From assembly GCA_020846715.1 (NCBI GenBank), contig JADLDK010000044.1:41923-105922 (forward strand): a DNA stretch of 64,000 nt, in the 5' to 3' direction. Numbering within the stretch: the stretch's first letter is position 1; each line of letters opens with the position of its first letter. Under the pieces are notes generated by a model. That model saw nothing but the letters and a program-made list of their open reading frames with translations. It did no database searches and was not told the origin of the DNA. Origin of the DNA: Armatimonadota bacterium (GTDB lineage Bacteria > Armatimonadota > UBA5829 > DSUL01). A program made the position numbers and the translations under genes. This document shows positions 47,401 through 55,728 of the stretch, piece by piece.

Positions 47401-49263
47401 GATCCAATCGCTGCCGATGGGCAGTGGCGCCTGATGCAAGCTACAGCCGTCGCGCCGGCGTTCGCGAGTGTGGCGGAAGCAGGATGCTCTGTTTCAGGAG
47501 CGGGATCGGCGTGGTTCGACGATGTAACGATCTCGATGACGGACTCCGCTGAGGTTGGCATGGTGCGCGGCTACACGCTGGATGAAGAGCAAAACCCTGT
47601 CGCTGGTTGCATCGTGCGCACGACCACGGGCGGATTTCAGACGATCTCGGATGCGAACGGCTATTACGAACTTCCGGCGGTGGATAGCGGTACCTACGAC
47701 TTCACCTGTCGCAAGGAGGGCTACGTTCCGTCTCGCATTTCGAACCAGACCGTGGCTTCCGAGAGATTGACTTTTGTGAGCTTCCACATGGGGCTGGTGA
47801 AGCCGGGGCTGAGCGTGACAGGCGTTTCCTCATCTCAACCTTCCCTGCCGGACGCGCAGGGACAGACAAGCGTGGAAGTGACCGTCGCCAATTCCAAGCC
47901 GTACCCTGTGATGGTGGCGGAGGTCGGCTGCTTTGTGGACTCAGCAGGGCAAGATTCAACGGGCGACTTCGCCATCGAAGCCTCGCCTTCAAATCCCACC
48001 ACCATTCCCGCATCCGGGCAGGCGAGCTTCCACTTCACGTTGAAACCGCTGGAAAGCGCCGTCGGCCGCTCGTTTACGATTAACGCTTACGCTTTCGGGC
48101 AGGAAGACCGCCCGAATATGCTCTCTAACGGCAACTTCGATGCGGCGGATCCTTTCCAGAACTGGGGATTCTACTCGGAATCGTCCACCTGTCAGTGGCT
48201 GGCCGATACGGGCGTATTTGTCAGCGCTCCTCGCGCCCTCAAAAATATCGCCGCTGACGCTTCGTCGTCGAAGTTCAACTGGGCGGGCAACTCCAGCGCT
48301 TACGGCCCTTCGGCCGTAGCCGCCAAACCCAACACGAACTATATCGTGGGCGCGTATCACAAAGACAACACAACGGGTCTGGTTGATTTGAACCTCTTCA
48401 TCGAGGAGTATTTCTATAACGGGTCAAGTTGGCTCTACAATGGCCGGCACTTCTCGGCCGTGCCACACCGCACGGTCTGGGCGAACGACTACATGGTCTA
48501 CCGCACAGGCGATCCGGCGGTGACGGCCGGGCTGTACTCAACGAACCGTCTGCGGATATCTGTTGGCTCGTTCATACGGAGTAACGGCGCATCCACGACA
48601 GCCTGGTGGGACGACGTCTATCTGAAGGAGGAGGGTGACTGGCTGGCGGATGACCGGGCAGACCAGGGCGCAGCGTTATCAGTGCCGCGAGCGCTGAGCA
48701 GCGTGTCACAGGTCAGAGACGCTGCACAGGGCGAACTGGTGACTCTTGGCGGACTGGTTGTGAGCGCCGGAGACGGGGTATTTCCGGACCGGATCTACGC
48801 CGAACAGACAGACCGTGCCGCAGGCGTTGCGATTGTTCGTACGACGGGAGATTCAGCGGCGGACGGCGCTTCCATCGTGGTCATGGGAACTGTAGCGCGT
48901 CTGGACGGCGAGCCAGCGCTTATAAACGCAGAGGTGTCCCTTGGAGGCAATCCAGGCGTCCCGGAAGCGCTGGCGATGAACGGCAGCGCAGTCACCGGTG
49001 GCGCTCTTACCACGCTTGGTCTGCTGGTCTCGTTCACAGGCCGCGTCAGCTACGCAGCGCCGGACGGAAGCTGGTTTACGGTGGACGATGGCTCCGGAGC
49101 GCAGTCTAGCGGTCAAAGCGGGATCAATGTTATTACTACGGCTGGAGCAGGCGCGCAGGCTGAAGGCTCTTTCCTGACCGTGATAGGTATCAGTGGATGT
49201 GAAGACGACGGCGCACAGGCGGTTATCCGGCCTCGAACACCCGGTGATGTGATCCTGCAATAG
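44485..49263 (+). CDS. Multidomain secreted clan GH-A-like glycoside hydrolase
   Basis: The 1592-residue protein starts with a signal peptide (LIRLSALCCLLSGSALQA). Fibronectin type III-like domains flank a carbohydrate-binding-like jelly roll (NLLVNGSLETWH). The TIM-barrel part, about residues 500-850, has NEPN with the likely acid/base Glu634 and VTEGWG with the likely nucleophile Glu741, as in GH39/GH5-type enzymes. Then come a second binding domain (FMNPGFELASDPPE), a carboxypeptidase regulatory-like domain (GYTLDEEQNPVAGCIV), another binding domain (NMLSNGNFDAADPF) and a C-terminal OB-like module from about residue 1405. I start at ATG 44485; the open frame upstream lacks secretion features. 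Substrate is unknown. Confidence 0.85.
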   Translation: MSLLHLRLIRLSALCCLLSGSALQAATITYGPVVAPVDPPGGSPPTSARVFWRTDTPTTSNTAYAGAGPSGPWTVTATDNAVDTRHEVLINGLAAGATFYVYVTSDAASSAPVKSRMAANLLVNGSLETWHAVSGQGWGSQEPDGWHGWEIYPWNPPGSNNPDHIAIQMDRPTAIPSPAVKDGAHRAGMDEGWRSCYGGMYQTVSGLAPGDYQISAWVAWQFSGTSAHDRHLLEIVAKDGAHQPGIAPTGEVIFRQFSPGEEKKWQLISGTVHCSSGTVTLYANLRSDNYDGSSFAHFDALRMMALSEPAVSFSNFASSRVINGAAYDVTITYQTSIPVTTQIDWGPSASYGSSSAQNPALATNHQVTLSGVPPSSTPYHYRAHATAPGDVDEFSADQTFDASALTFSGVSSAVEPQTGKICTVSWTTNYPTADNRLYYRALGSGEYTEVVEPAAPASTAHAVTVTGLSLAKTYQFYVTGASSDILPAQSALYSFQTPTSPALANLYIGMAMIGGPLSKGGDDVGPAQPVQNLILRDASMLNIDKLPSYNWPTVQPNDPGVGPNVYDWSKGDEKADDLIPGKARTTYFQMYGSTPSWLTQDTARFWQKFEEFVEAMAVHLNTTYGDADYIFENEPNISRAPSGWSWDNWYIHCLQHFYVAVHRADAKTGRTNRVVAGNLSGQAASGFASLYAKGLKNYSDVLGYHPYAADLRTGLEVSDLALIHSIQTQYGDGAKKIYVTEGWGSGRAAGFDRSSPTVPVSAQEVENMWLSLVNGWDNAMTPRQNWSPEYLYGMRFFCGNDNWGAGNWRKRAIPQKDGAGNIIGFIVDGYWMTPDIAPQFWNGGLLDWYGNSKDALMLVFPGNGLVFMNPGFELASDPPEANLPHFWTTASDPAPPQNYSLDSTVYHGGRNSLRLTAPASVWQKTAKRSVLPGVSYRARVWCRLEAQSSGAPAFYLRFADLSGSQKSTPVYADPIAADGQWRLMQATAVAPAFASVAEAGCSVSGAGSAWFDDVTISMTDSAEVGMVRGYTLDEEQNPVAGCIVRTTTGGFQTISDANGYYELPAVDSGTYDFTCRKEGYVPSRISNQTVASERLTFVSFHMGLVKPGLSVTGVSSSQPSLPDAQGQTSVEVTVANSKPYPVMVAEVGCFVDSAGQDSTGDFAIEASPSNPTTIPASGQASFHFTLKPLESAVGRSFTINAYAFGQEDRPNMLSNGNFDAADPFQNWGFYSESSTCQWLADTGVFVSAPRALKNIAADASSSKFNWAGNSSAYGPSAVAAKPNTNYIVGAYHKDNTTGLVDLNLFIEEYFYNGSSWLYNGRHFSAVPHRTVWANDYMVYRTGDPAVTAGLYSTNRLRISVGSFIRSNGASTTAWWDDVYLKEEGDWLADDRADQGAALSVPRALSSVSQVRDAAQGELVTLGGLVVSAGDGVFPDRIYAEQTDRAAGVAIVRTTGDSAADGASIVVMGTVARLDGEPALINAEVSLGGNPGVPEALAMNGSAVTGGALTTLGLLVSFTGRVSYAAPDGSWFTVDDGSGAQSSGQSGINVITTAGAGAQAEGSFLTVIGISGCEDDGAQAVIRPRTPGDVILQ

Positions 49264-49497
49264 CGGGCGGCAGGCTCACTCCAAAAATGGCGGATGCAGG
49301 TGGAATCGGACACTGCGTTTTCGTTCTTTTTTCACAAAATGAGGCCCCCGCCCTATAAGGAGCTCTTTTGGAGTGTGTAGCCAGCGCCGGTCACGCGAAA
49401 TCGGTCGCCACGCGGCCCTGGAATCGTGAGGTCGAGCTGTGACAGCAGACACCAGCGCCGCCTCGACCTCGCCGCATCAACTCAGAGAAAGTGCGAA
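49264..49497. repeat. Intergenic region with a 9-bp inverted repeat
   Basis: GAGGTCGAG at 49428-49436 and CTCGACCTC at 49462-49470 form a perfect inverted repeat with a 25-base loop. It lies just downstream of the minus-strand oxidoreductase and may fold in the transcript, but no T-tract follows on either strand. Nothing else is seen between these two converging genes. Confidence 0.4.
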
Positions 49498-50943
49498 CTA
49501 GACCTTATCAGTCACCACAAACGGGGCGCGATAGTCGCGAGTGAGTAACTCATCGGCCCTTTTGTCCCCGATGAACTTCAGTCTCTCAGCGTCGAATCTC
49601 AGCTTTCGACCCAGCCTGTACGCTCCGCTCTTCAAATCGACACCGTTTGAGGCGAGATGCTCCTCAAAGCGCGCGAAGGTCTCGTAGGCGTCCTTGTCGT
49701 CCCCGAACGCTTTGGCCTTGTCGTCAAATGCGGCGTTTTTCCCAAGCAGGTAAGAAATGTTGCCCAGATGACACAGCGATGCTGATATGAAGCCGTCCTC
49801 AATATCGCAGTTGAGGTCAGAGGATTTGCGGCTGCGCACAGCGTCCACAAAGTTGGCGAAGTGGTCTCCGCTGCCCTTGAACTGTTCCAGCTCTTTGCCG
49901 TCGTTGTCGTAAGCGGCCGCGGAATTGTAGCTGGTGGATACCATATAGCCCTCCGTGCCGTACCAGATATTGCCGATCTTGGCGCCCTTGAGTGGGTCTG
50001 TGGCCAACCCGCGAACCTCAAAGATAATCTGCTCATCTCCGTAGTCGAGAATCAGCACTTCGGTATTTGGAGTCTCTCCATTGTCTTTGTAGCCAAAGCG
50101 CCCGCCGTACCCGATGACGCTCTCCGGAAAACTCCGCTTGTTCAGCCCCCAGCGAGCTTTGTCCATCTCGTGAGCCCCCTGATTGCCGAGATCTCCGTTT
50201 CCGTAATCCCAGAACCAGTGCCAGTCATAGTGGAAGCGCTCGCGCATGGGAGGCTTGTTGGGCGCAGGGCCCAGCCACAGATCGTAGTCCACTGTCTCAG
50301 GGACAGGTTGAGGCTGCGTGACCAGCCCAATGCTGGGGCGCGATTTGTAGCACAAACCCCGGGCCAGAGTAATCTTGCCCAGCTTGCCGTCGTGCAGGTA
50401 CTGAATGGCGTCACGCATGCCCGGATTGGAGCGGCTCTGCGTCCCGGCCTGGCAGATACGTCCGTGCTTGCGCGCCGCGCGAACCATCTGGTGGCCTTCA
50501 AAAATGTTGTGGCAGACAGGCTTCTCGACGTAAACATCCTTGCCCGCCTGCATGGCCATAATGCTGATAATGGCGTGGGTGTGGTTGGGTGTCGCGATGG
50601 ATACGACGTCTATGTCGGGGTTTTCGAGTAGATCGCGAAAGTCCCTGTAGGCGCGGGGCATCTTCTTCCCGGCCTTCGAAGCCTTCGCCATGGCGGACTT
50701 CATATGCGCGGAATCCGCGTCGCAGACAGCAATCAGATCGACATCTTCGCGTCGGAGCCACTCAGAAACATGCCCGTCGCCTCTGCTACCACAGCCAATG
50801 ACGGCCGCATTGAGCTTTTCGTTAGCGCTCTTCTGGCGCGCTCCAGAGCCACCCGCCTGAGCCAGTACTTTTCCGGGAAGCGATGCCGCTGCCAGCATCA
50901 ACACAGAGTCATTCAGGAACTGTCTTCGTGAGATCTTTCTCAT
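49498..50943 (-). CDS. Tat-exported Gfo/Idh/MocA family oxidoreductase
   Basis: This 481-residue NAD(P)-dependent sugar oxidoreductase has a twin-arginine signal, SRRQFLNDSVLMLAAASLPG, so it is exported folded with its cofactor. The Rossmann motif is AVIGCGSRGDGH, the family lysine is in VYVEKPVCHN, and GNGDLGNQGAHEMDKARWGL belongs to the substrate domain. The C-terminal extension is typical of exported members found in planctomycete- and armatimonad-like genomes. The ATG at 50943 has GGAAGG upstream. It converges with the multidomain hydrolase and probably works on a released sugar. Confidence 0.92.
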   Translation of the reverse strand: MRKISRRQFLNDSVLMLAAASLPGKVLAQAGGSGARQKSANEKLNAAVIGCGSRGDGHVSEWLRREDVDLIAVCDADSAHMKSAMAKASKAGKKMPRAYRDFRDLLENPDIDVVSIATPNHTHAIISIMAMQAGKDVYVEKPVCHNIFEGHQMVRAARKHGRICQAGTQSRSNPGMRDAIQYLHDGKLGKITLARGLCYKSRPSIGLVTQPQPVPETVDYDLWLGPAPNKPPMRERFHYDWHWFWDYGNGDLGNQGAHEMDKARWGLNKRSFPESVIGYGGRFGYKDNGETPNTEVLILDYGDEQIIFEVRGLATDPLKGAKIGNIWYGTEGYMVSTSYNSAAAYDNDGKELEQFKGSGDHFANFVDAVRSRKSSDLNCDIEDGFISASLCHLGNISYLLGKNAAFDDKAKAFGDDKDAYETFARFEEHLASNGVDLKSGAYRLGRKLRFDAERLKFIGDKRADELLTRDYRAPFVVTDKV

Positions 50944-50999
50944 AGGAACCTTCCACCGTCGCGTTCGTCACACACCAGCGTGAATAATCACCGGATGCT

Positions 51000-51027
51000 A
51001 CTATATACGGGAAAGCCTTCAACACAA
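51000..51027 (-). promoter_or_regulatory. Predicted promoter of the exported oxidoreductase
   Basis: Read on the minus strand, TTGTGT (51027-51022) and TATAGT (51005-51000) are 16 bases apart, about 57 bases before the gene start. The rest of 50944-51244 shows no gene. Confidence 0.45.
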
Positions 51028-51244
51028 CGACTTTTTTGTCCTGTCCGGGTTTTGCGGAAATATCGTGAGCGGCGGCAGTGGCATCGAATCGTCCCTGAAG
51101 TGGCAACGGTGAACGCGTCACACAAGGGGCAGCAACCATAGCGAAGCTCCGTGTCGCGCTAAATGAGACGACTGAGTGTTGCCAGACTGGGAGCATAAGT
51201 GGCGCTATGGGGCGTAGCAGGCGCAGTAGCTAACTCTTGCGCAG

Positions 51245-51271
51245 TTGTCAAAGGGTGATATTCTGTATAAG
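51245..51271 (+). promoter_or_regulatory. Predicted promoter of the ferredoxin-NADP reductase gene
   Basis: TTGTCA at 51245-51250 and TATAAG at 51266-51271 with a 15-base spacer; the spacer is short, so the match is moderate. The leader would be about 27 bases. Confidence 0.4.
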
Positions 51272-51304
51272 TAGCATCGGAAAGGGACCCAGGCGCACCT
51301 GAGT

Positions 51305-52309
51305 ATGCCATCACACGACAACGAACTCTACGATATCACCATCATCGGCGGCGGTCCGGTCGGGCTCTTCGCAGCCTTCTACGCCGGCATGCGAAAGATG
51401 AAAACGAAGATCATTGACAGCCTACCTGAACTCGGCGGTCAGCTCAGCACACTGTATCCAGAGAAATATGTCTACGACATGCCTGGCTTTGCTGAAGTGC
51501 TGGCGAGTGATCTGTCAAATGAGATGATCAAGCAGGGAACGCGCTTCGGCGCGCAGATAGCGCTGGAGGAAACTGTCCGGGAACTGGAGACACTGGAAGG
51601 CGGGTCATTCAGGCTCAAAACAGACAAATCAGAGCACCTCAGTAAGACCGTTCTCATTTCTGCGGGCGCTGGCGCATTTGCCCCCAAGACCATAGACGTT
51701 CCCGGCGTCAAGGACTTTGAGGGTGCTGGCGTTCACTTTTCAGTACGTGACAAGAGCCAGTTTGCGGGCAAAAAGCTGCTGATTGTCGGAGCGGGAGATT
51801 CTGCGCTGGACTGGGCAATGAACCTCGAGCCGCTCTCAGAGAGCATCACGCTCATCCATCGGCGTGACATCTTTCGGGCACACGAAGACAGTGTTGACTG
51901 GTTGTTCAATCGCTCGCGCGTGCGGTACCGGCTTTTCACTGAGATGCGCAGGCTGGAGGGCAACGGTCATCTGCAGCGGGTAGTCGTCTATGACAACCGC
52001 ACAAACGAAGAAGACACCCTGGACATCGACCACTGCCTGATCAACATCGGCTTTCAGGCGCACATCGGCCCTGTCAAGAACTGGGGGCTAAACATGCAGG
52101 GGAACAGCATTGTCGTAGACGCACATTGTGAAACGAGTATCCCGGGGGTGTACGCGGCCGGAGACATCTGCACGTATGACGGGAAAATCAAGCTGATAGC
52201 GACCGGGGTCGGAGAGGCGTGTACAGCCGTGTGCTACGCCAAAGTGCGCCTGGACCCGAAAGCGCGTACGTTCCCCGGACACTCCACAAACATGGACCTG
52301 CGCCTGTAG
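51305..52309 (+). CDS. Ferredoxin-NADP+ reductase, thioredoxin-reductase-like type
   Basis: This FAD enzyme exchanges electrons between ferredoxin and NADPH. The 334-residue protein has FAD motif DITIIGGGPVGLFAAFYAG, then YPEKYVYDMPGF, which is characteristic of the YumC-like class, the NADPH motif LLIVGAGDSALDWAM, and GVYAAGDICTYDGK. The CxxC pair of thioredoxin reductases is absent, which separates this class from TrxB. The C-terminal FPGHSTNMDLRL is also typical of the class. It lies 135 bases upstream of the NfnA/NfnB-like pair, a context that suggests a shared role in NADPH/ferredoxin balance. Confidence 0.92.
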   Translation: MPSHDNELYDITIIGGGPVGLFAAFYAGMRKMKTKIIDSLPELGGQLSTLYPEKYVYDMPGFAEVLASDLSNEMIKQGTRFGAQIALEETVRELETLEGGSFRLKTDKSEHLSKTVLISAGAGAFAPKTIDVPGVKDFEGAGVHFSVRDKSQFAGKKLLIVGAGDSALDWAMNLEPLSESITLIHRRDIFRAHEDSVDWLFNRSRVRYRLFTEMRRLEGNGHLQRVVVYDNRTNEEDTLDIDHCLINIGFQAHIGPVKNWGLNMQGNSIVVDAHCETSIPGVYAAGDICTYDGKIKLIATGVGEACTAVCYAKVRLDPKARTFPGHSTNMDLRL

Positions 52310-52313
52310 AGTG

Positions 52314-52331
52314 AGCGGCCTAAGTGCCGCT
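52314..52331 (+). terminator. Weak hairpin after the reductase gene
   Basis: AGCGGC (52314-52319) pairs with GCCGCT (52326-52331), followed by TTAG. The short stem and T-tract make this a weak terminator candidate at best. Confidence 0.25.
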
Positions 52332-52444
52332 TTAGCGCAATCTCAGATTTCCACGAATTTTGGCAGGCAGCTAGACGTCCTGTGATGAAGCGGCTATCCT
52401 GAGTACAGTGCACTGCACTGGCGATCTCACCTGCAGGACTGGCT

Positions 52445-53377
52445 ATGACATCTCACGTTTCTCACGCAAGCGCAGGCGAAGGCGACTGGATCAAGACTTC
52501 TTCGCACGTCTGCCGCCTGGACAATATCCTCTCGCCGTCGAGCGCCGCCTACCTCATACTGGATAAGCAGCGCCTCAGCGACACCGTTGTCCGTCTTACT
52601 CTCCACGCTCCCCTGGTTGCTCTCAATGCCCAGCCGGGGCAGTTCGTGCTTATTCGCCCAACAGAGCGCTCCGAACGCATCCCTCTGACCATTTCACACG
52701 CGGATCGCGTGAGCGGAGCTGTGACTGTCATCTTTCAGGAAGTCGGACACACGACGCGTGAGCTTGGAGGGCTGGAAAAAGGACAGAGTGTGCAGGATTT
52801 TGCGGGTCCGCTTGGAACTCCAAGCGACATTCAGCGCGTCGGCACTGTCGCTTGTGTAGCGGGCGGTGTGGGCATCGCTGTAATGCTTCCTGTAACCCGG
52901 GCACTGAAGGCTGCTGGAAATCGCATCATAGGCATTCTAGGCGCACGAAACAAGAGCTTGCTCATTCTGGAGGATGAGATGCGTGAAGCGTGCGACGAGC
53001 TGGCTATTGTGACGGACGACGGCTCTTACGGTGAGCAAGGTATCGTGACAGACGCTTTGGCCGCCCTTACGCAGCGCGACCGCATTGACATGGCCTATGC
53101 AATCGGCCCTTTGCCGATGATGCAGGCGGTCTGCGATGTGACCCGTGACCAGAGTATTGCGACGGTTGTGAGTCTGGATCCGGTGATGGTGGACGGGACC
53201 GGCATGTGCGGAGGCTGTCGTGTCAGAGTCGGTGGCGACGTGAAGTTCGCCTGTGTGGACGGCCCGGAGTTCGACGGACATCTGGTGGACTGGGATTCCC
53301 TAAGGTCGCGAAAAGCGGGTTATCGGGAGCAGGAGCAGAAGGCGCGTGAAGCGTCTGAGGAGGCACATCATGCCTAA
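52445..53377 (+). CDS. nfnA: NfnA-like FAD/NAD-binding and [2Fe-2S] subunit
   Basis: The 310-residue protein belongs to the ferredoxin-NADP reductase/PyrK group, with the closest look to NfnA (SudB), the NAD-binding small subunit of NADH-dependent reduced ferredoxin:NADP+ oxidoreductase. The FAD region is QPGQFVLIRPTERSERIPLT, the NAD region GVGIAVMLPVTRALK, and the C-terminal [2Fe-2S] site is DGTGMCGGCRV with a further Cys in KFACVDGPEFDGH. It carries an extra N-terminal stretch of about 30 residues compared with NfnA. The stop overlaps the next gene by eight bases, which fits a two-subunit enzyme. Confidence 0.88.
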   Translation: MTSHVSHASAGEGDWIKTSSHVCRLDNILSPSSAAYLILDKQRLSDTVVRLTLHAPLVALNAQPGQFVLIRPTERSERIPLTISHADRVSGAVTVIFQEVGHTTRELGGLEKGQSVQDFAGPLGTPSDIQRVGTVACVAGGVGIAVMLPVTRALKAAGNRIIGILGARNKSLLILEDEMREACDELAIVTDDGSYGEQGIVTDALAALTQRDRIDMAYAIGPLPMMQAVCDVTRDQSIATVVSLDPVMVDGTGMCGGCRVRVGGDVKFACVDGPEFDGHLVDWDSLRSRKAGYREQEQKAREASEEAHHA

Positions 53378-54800
53378 ACGAGAACACCTCCCGCGGACGC
53401 CCATGCCGGAACAGGACCCGAAACAGCGCGCTACCAATTTTGACGAAGTCACGCTGGGCTATACGCCTGAGATGGCCATGGCGGAGGCCAGCCGCTGTCT
53501 TGCCTGCAAACAGAAGCCTTGCGTGCGCGGCTGTCCGGTGAACATCAACATCCCCGAATTTGTGCGCAAGGTTGCTGAAGGAGATTTTGGCGCCGCTGCC
53601 GAGGAGATTGCCCGCGCCAACGCTCTGGCCTCTGTGTGTGGCCGCGTGTGCCCGCAGGAAGAGCAGTGCGAGAAGTACTGTCTGATGGCCAAAGTGAACG
53701 GCGCGGTGGCCATTGGCCGCCTGGAGCGATTTACCGCTGACTGGCATGCCGCTCACGCCGACACCAACCATTGCGACGTGAGCGATCGAGAACCGTTGGA
53801 CCAGAAAGTGGCCATTATCGGCGCCGGACCCGCAGGGCTGACCGCTGCCGGAGACCTGGCCAGAGCGGGTTACAAGGTAACGGTTTTTGAAGCGCTGCAC
53901 GAAATTGGCGGCGTTTTGCGCTACGGAATCCCTGAGTTCCGTCTACCGCGCGAAATTCTGGACAGAGAGATCGAGTCTATCAGGTCAATGGGCGTCGATT
54001 TTATGACAAACGTCGTCATTGGCAAGACGCTGACTATCGATCAGTTGCGGGAAAGTGGATTTGACGCGATCTTTGTCGGCACTGGCGCTGGGTTACCCAC
54101 ATTTCTGAATATCCCGGGAGAAGACTTGAACGGCGTGTACTCCTCCAACGAGTTTCTCACGCGTGTAAACCTGATGAACGCCAAGGACTTTCCAAACGAA
54201 GGCACTCCTGTGCGCATACCGGTGAAAGCTGTGGTCGTCGGAGCAGGGAACACTGCTATGGATTCTGCGCGCACTGCGCTGCGTCTGGGCGCTCAAGAAG
54301 TGCATATCGTCTACAGGCGCTCCCGCGACGAAATGCCTGCCCGTGCAGAAGAGCTGCACCATGCTGAGGAGGAAGGCGTTCAATTCAACCTGCTTGTAAA
54401 TCCGGTCGCCTTTCTGGAGGGAGACAAAGGCTGGCTGCGAGGCGTGCGTTGTCAGCGGATGCAGCTTGGAGAGCCGGATGAATCCGGGCGGCGAAGGCCA
54501 ATTCCCATTCCGGAGACTGAGTTCGATATCGAAGCCGACACAGCGATTGTGGCGGTTGGACAGTCCCCAAACCCTCTTATCCGCTCCACGACAGATGGGC
54601 TCAAGACAACTCCATGGGGCGGCATTGTGGTCAATGAGGAGACCGGTGAAACATCGATTCCGGGCGTCTATGCAGGTGGCGACGCTGTAACTGGCGCTGC
54701 GACAGTCATCACGGCAATGGGCGCGGGAAGACGCTCGGCGATAAGCATTGACGCTTATCTGAAAGCCCTGCGTGAGAACAACAACAAGGTTAGTGAGTGA
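53370..54800 (+). CDS. nfnB: NfnB / glutamate synthase small subunit-like flavoprotein
   Basis: Together with the preceding gene this makes an Nfn-type complex that bifurcates electrons between NADPH, NADH and ferredoxin. The protein has two N-terminal [4Fe-4S] clusters (RCLACKQKPCVRGCPV and CGRVCPQEEQCEKYC), FAD motif VAIIGAGPAGLTAAGDLAR, NADP motif AVVVGAGNTAMDSARTALR and the final GVYAGGDAVTGAATVITAMG. It could instead be annotated as GltD/GltA small subunit, but no large glutamate synthase gene is nearby and an NfnA-like gene is fused to it by overlap. ATG 53370 has GAGGAGG seven bases upstream. Confidence 0.9.
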   Translation: MPKREHLPRTPMPEQDPKQRATNFDEVTLGYTPEMAMAEASRCLACKQKPCVRGCPVNINIPEFVRKVAEGDFGAAAEEIARANALASVCGRVCPQEEQCEKYCLMAKVNGAVAIGRLERFTADWHAAHADTNHCDVSDREPLDQKVAIIGAGPAGLTAAGDLARAGYKVTVFEALHEIGGVLRYGIPEFRLPREILDREIESIRSMGVDFMTNVVIGKTLTIDQLRESGFDAIFVGTGAGLPTFLNIPGEDLNGVYSSNEFLTRVNLMNAKDFPNEGTPVRIPVKAVVVGAGNTAMDSARTALRLGAQEVHIVYRRSRDEMPARAEELHHAEEEGVQFNLLVNPVAFLEGDKGWLRGVRCQRMQLGEPDESGRRRPIPIPETEFDIEADTAIVAVGQSPNPLIRSTTDGLKTTPWGGIVVNEETGETSIPGVYAGGDAVTGAATVITAMGAGRRSAISIDAYLKALRENNNKVSE

Positions 54801-55687
54801 AGTATCTGGAGCCCGCGAACAGCCTGCTCAGCGACCCCTTAGCCCTGCGCGTGCGGGCAGACCGCGACGGATGCCTACTGCTATGCCAGGTTTTCGACAC
54901 GGAAAGTCTCCTTGCGCTGCGGCGTCAAATTTTGGAGCTTTGTGAGAGCTTCGGGTGGCTCGCATACGGCTCATCACTCATGGACGGCATCGCCAACTTT
55001 GGCGCCACTCCCGAGGAGCTGGACGAGCGTTTCATGGCGCTCTACAGTGAGCTTCTGAAGCTGGAAGACTTCCACGCATTGGCGCACTATCCGGCGCTGG
55101 TGCATGCCTTTGAAAAACTTTTCGGGGAGAGCGTGCTGATCCACCCGCGTAACATCGCCCGAATAATCTTTCCTCAAAACGTCAAGCACACAACTCCTGC
55201 GCACCAGGACTTTGTGCATATTCAGGGCACGCCGGACACCTGGACAGCCTGGACTCCACTTGGGGACTGTCCCATTGAACAGGGCGCTCTCGCCTTTCTG
55301 ATCGGCTCCCACAAGCAGGGTATCTACCCTACCCACCAGGCATACGGAGCTGGTGGGCTTGGTATTGAGACGGACGAGTTGCCCTTTGAGTGGCGCACCT
55401 GGGATTTCAAGATTGGAGACACCGTGATTTTCCACAGCCACAATATTCACAAGGCGCTGCCAAATCTGACAGCAGACCGTATCCGGCTTTCTGTGGACTA
55501 TCGCTATCAGCCTGTCTCCCAGCCCGTCACAGAAGGATCTCTTCTGCCGCACATGACTGGGCAGAGCTGGGAGGATATCTACAAAGGCTGGCGGCGCACA
55601 GAGCTTCAGTACTACTGGGAAGCGTTTCCTCTGAAGCTGGCGGACTGGTCAGGGCAGTATCACCAAAAAGCCGCGCCTGGGGGCTGA
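54797..55687 (+). CDS. Phytanoyl-CoA dioxygenase (PhyH) family protein
   Basis: This Fe(II)/2-oxoglutarate-dependent dioxygenase-like protein of 296 residues has the ligand motif HQD with His136 and Asp138 in TTPAHQDFVHIQG, the distal histidine probably His218 in HNIHKALPN, and a 2-oxoglutarate-binding arginine in ADRIRLSVDYRY. The substrate is unknown; bacterial PhyH members hydroxylate many small molecules. The GTG start overlaps the preceding stop (GTGA). It converges with the glycosidase gene at 55729. Confidence 0.85.
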   Translation: MKYLEPANSLLSDPLALRVRADRDGCLLLCQVFDTESLLALRRQILELCESFGWLAYGSSLMDGIANFGATPEELDERFMALYSELLKLEDFHALAHYPALVHAFEKLFGESVLIHPRNIARIIFPQNVKHTTPAHQDFVHIQGTPDTWTAWTPLGDCPIEQGALAFLIGSHKQGIYPTHQAYGAGGLGIETDELPFEWRTWDFKIGDTVIFHSHNIHKALPNLTADRIRLSVDYRYQPVSQPVTEGSLLPHMTGQSWEDIYKGWRRTELQYYWEAFPLKLADWSGQYHQKAAPGG

Positions 55688-55728
55688 CAGCGGTAGCCCT
55701 TGATCAGCTCTTCTGTTTCCTCTGCCGG

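Noticed and set aside
46408..47439. 343-codon minus-strand frame opposite the large hydrolase
   Set aside because: It is antisense to the catalytic TIM barrel and shows no family motif; it is a high-GC shadow.
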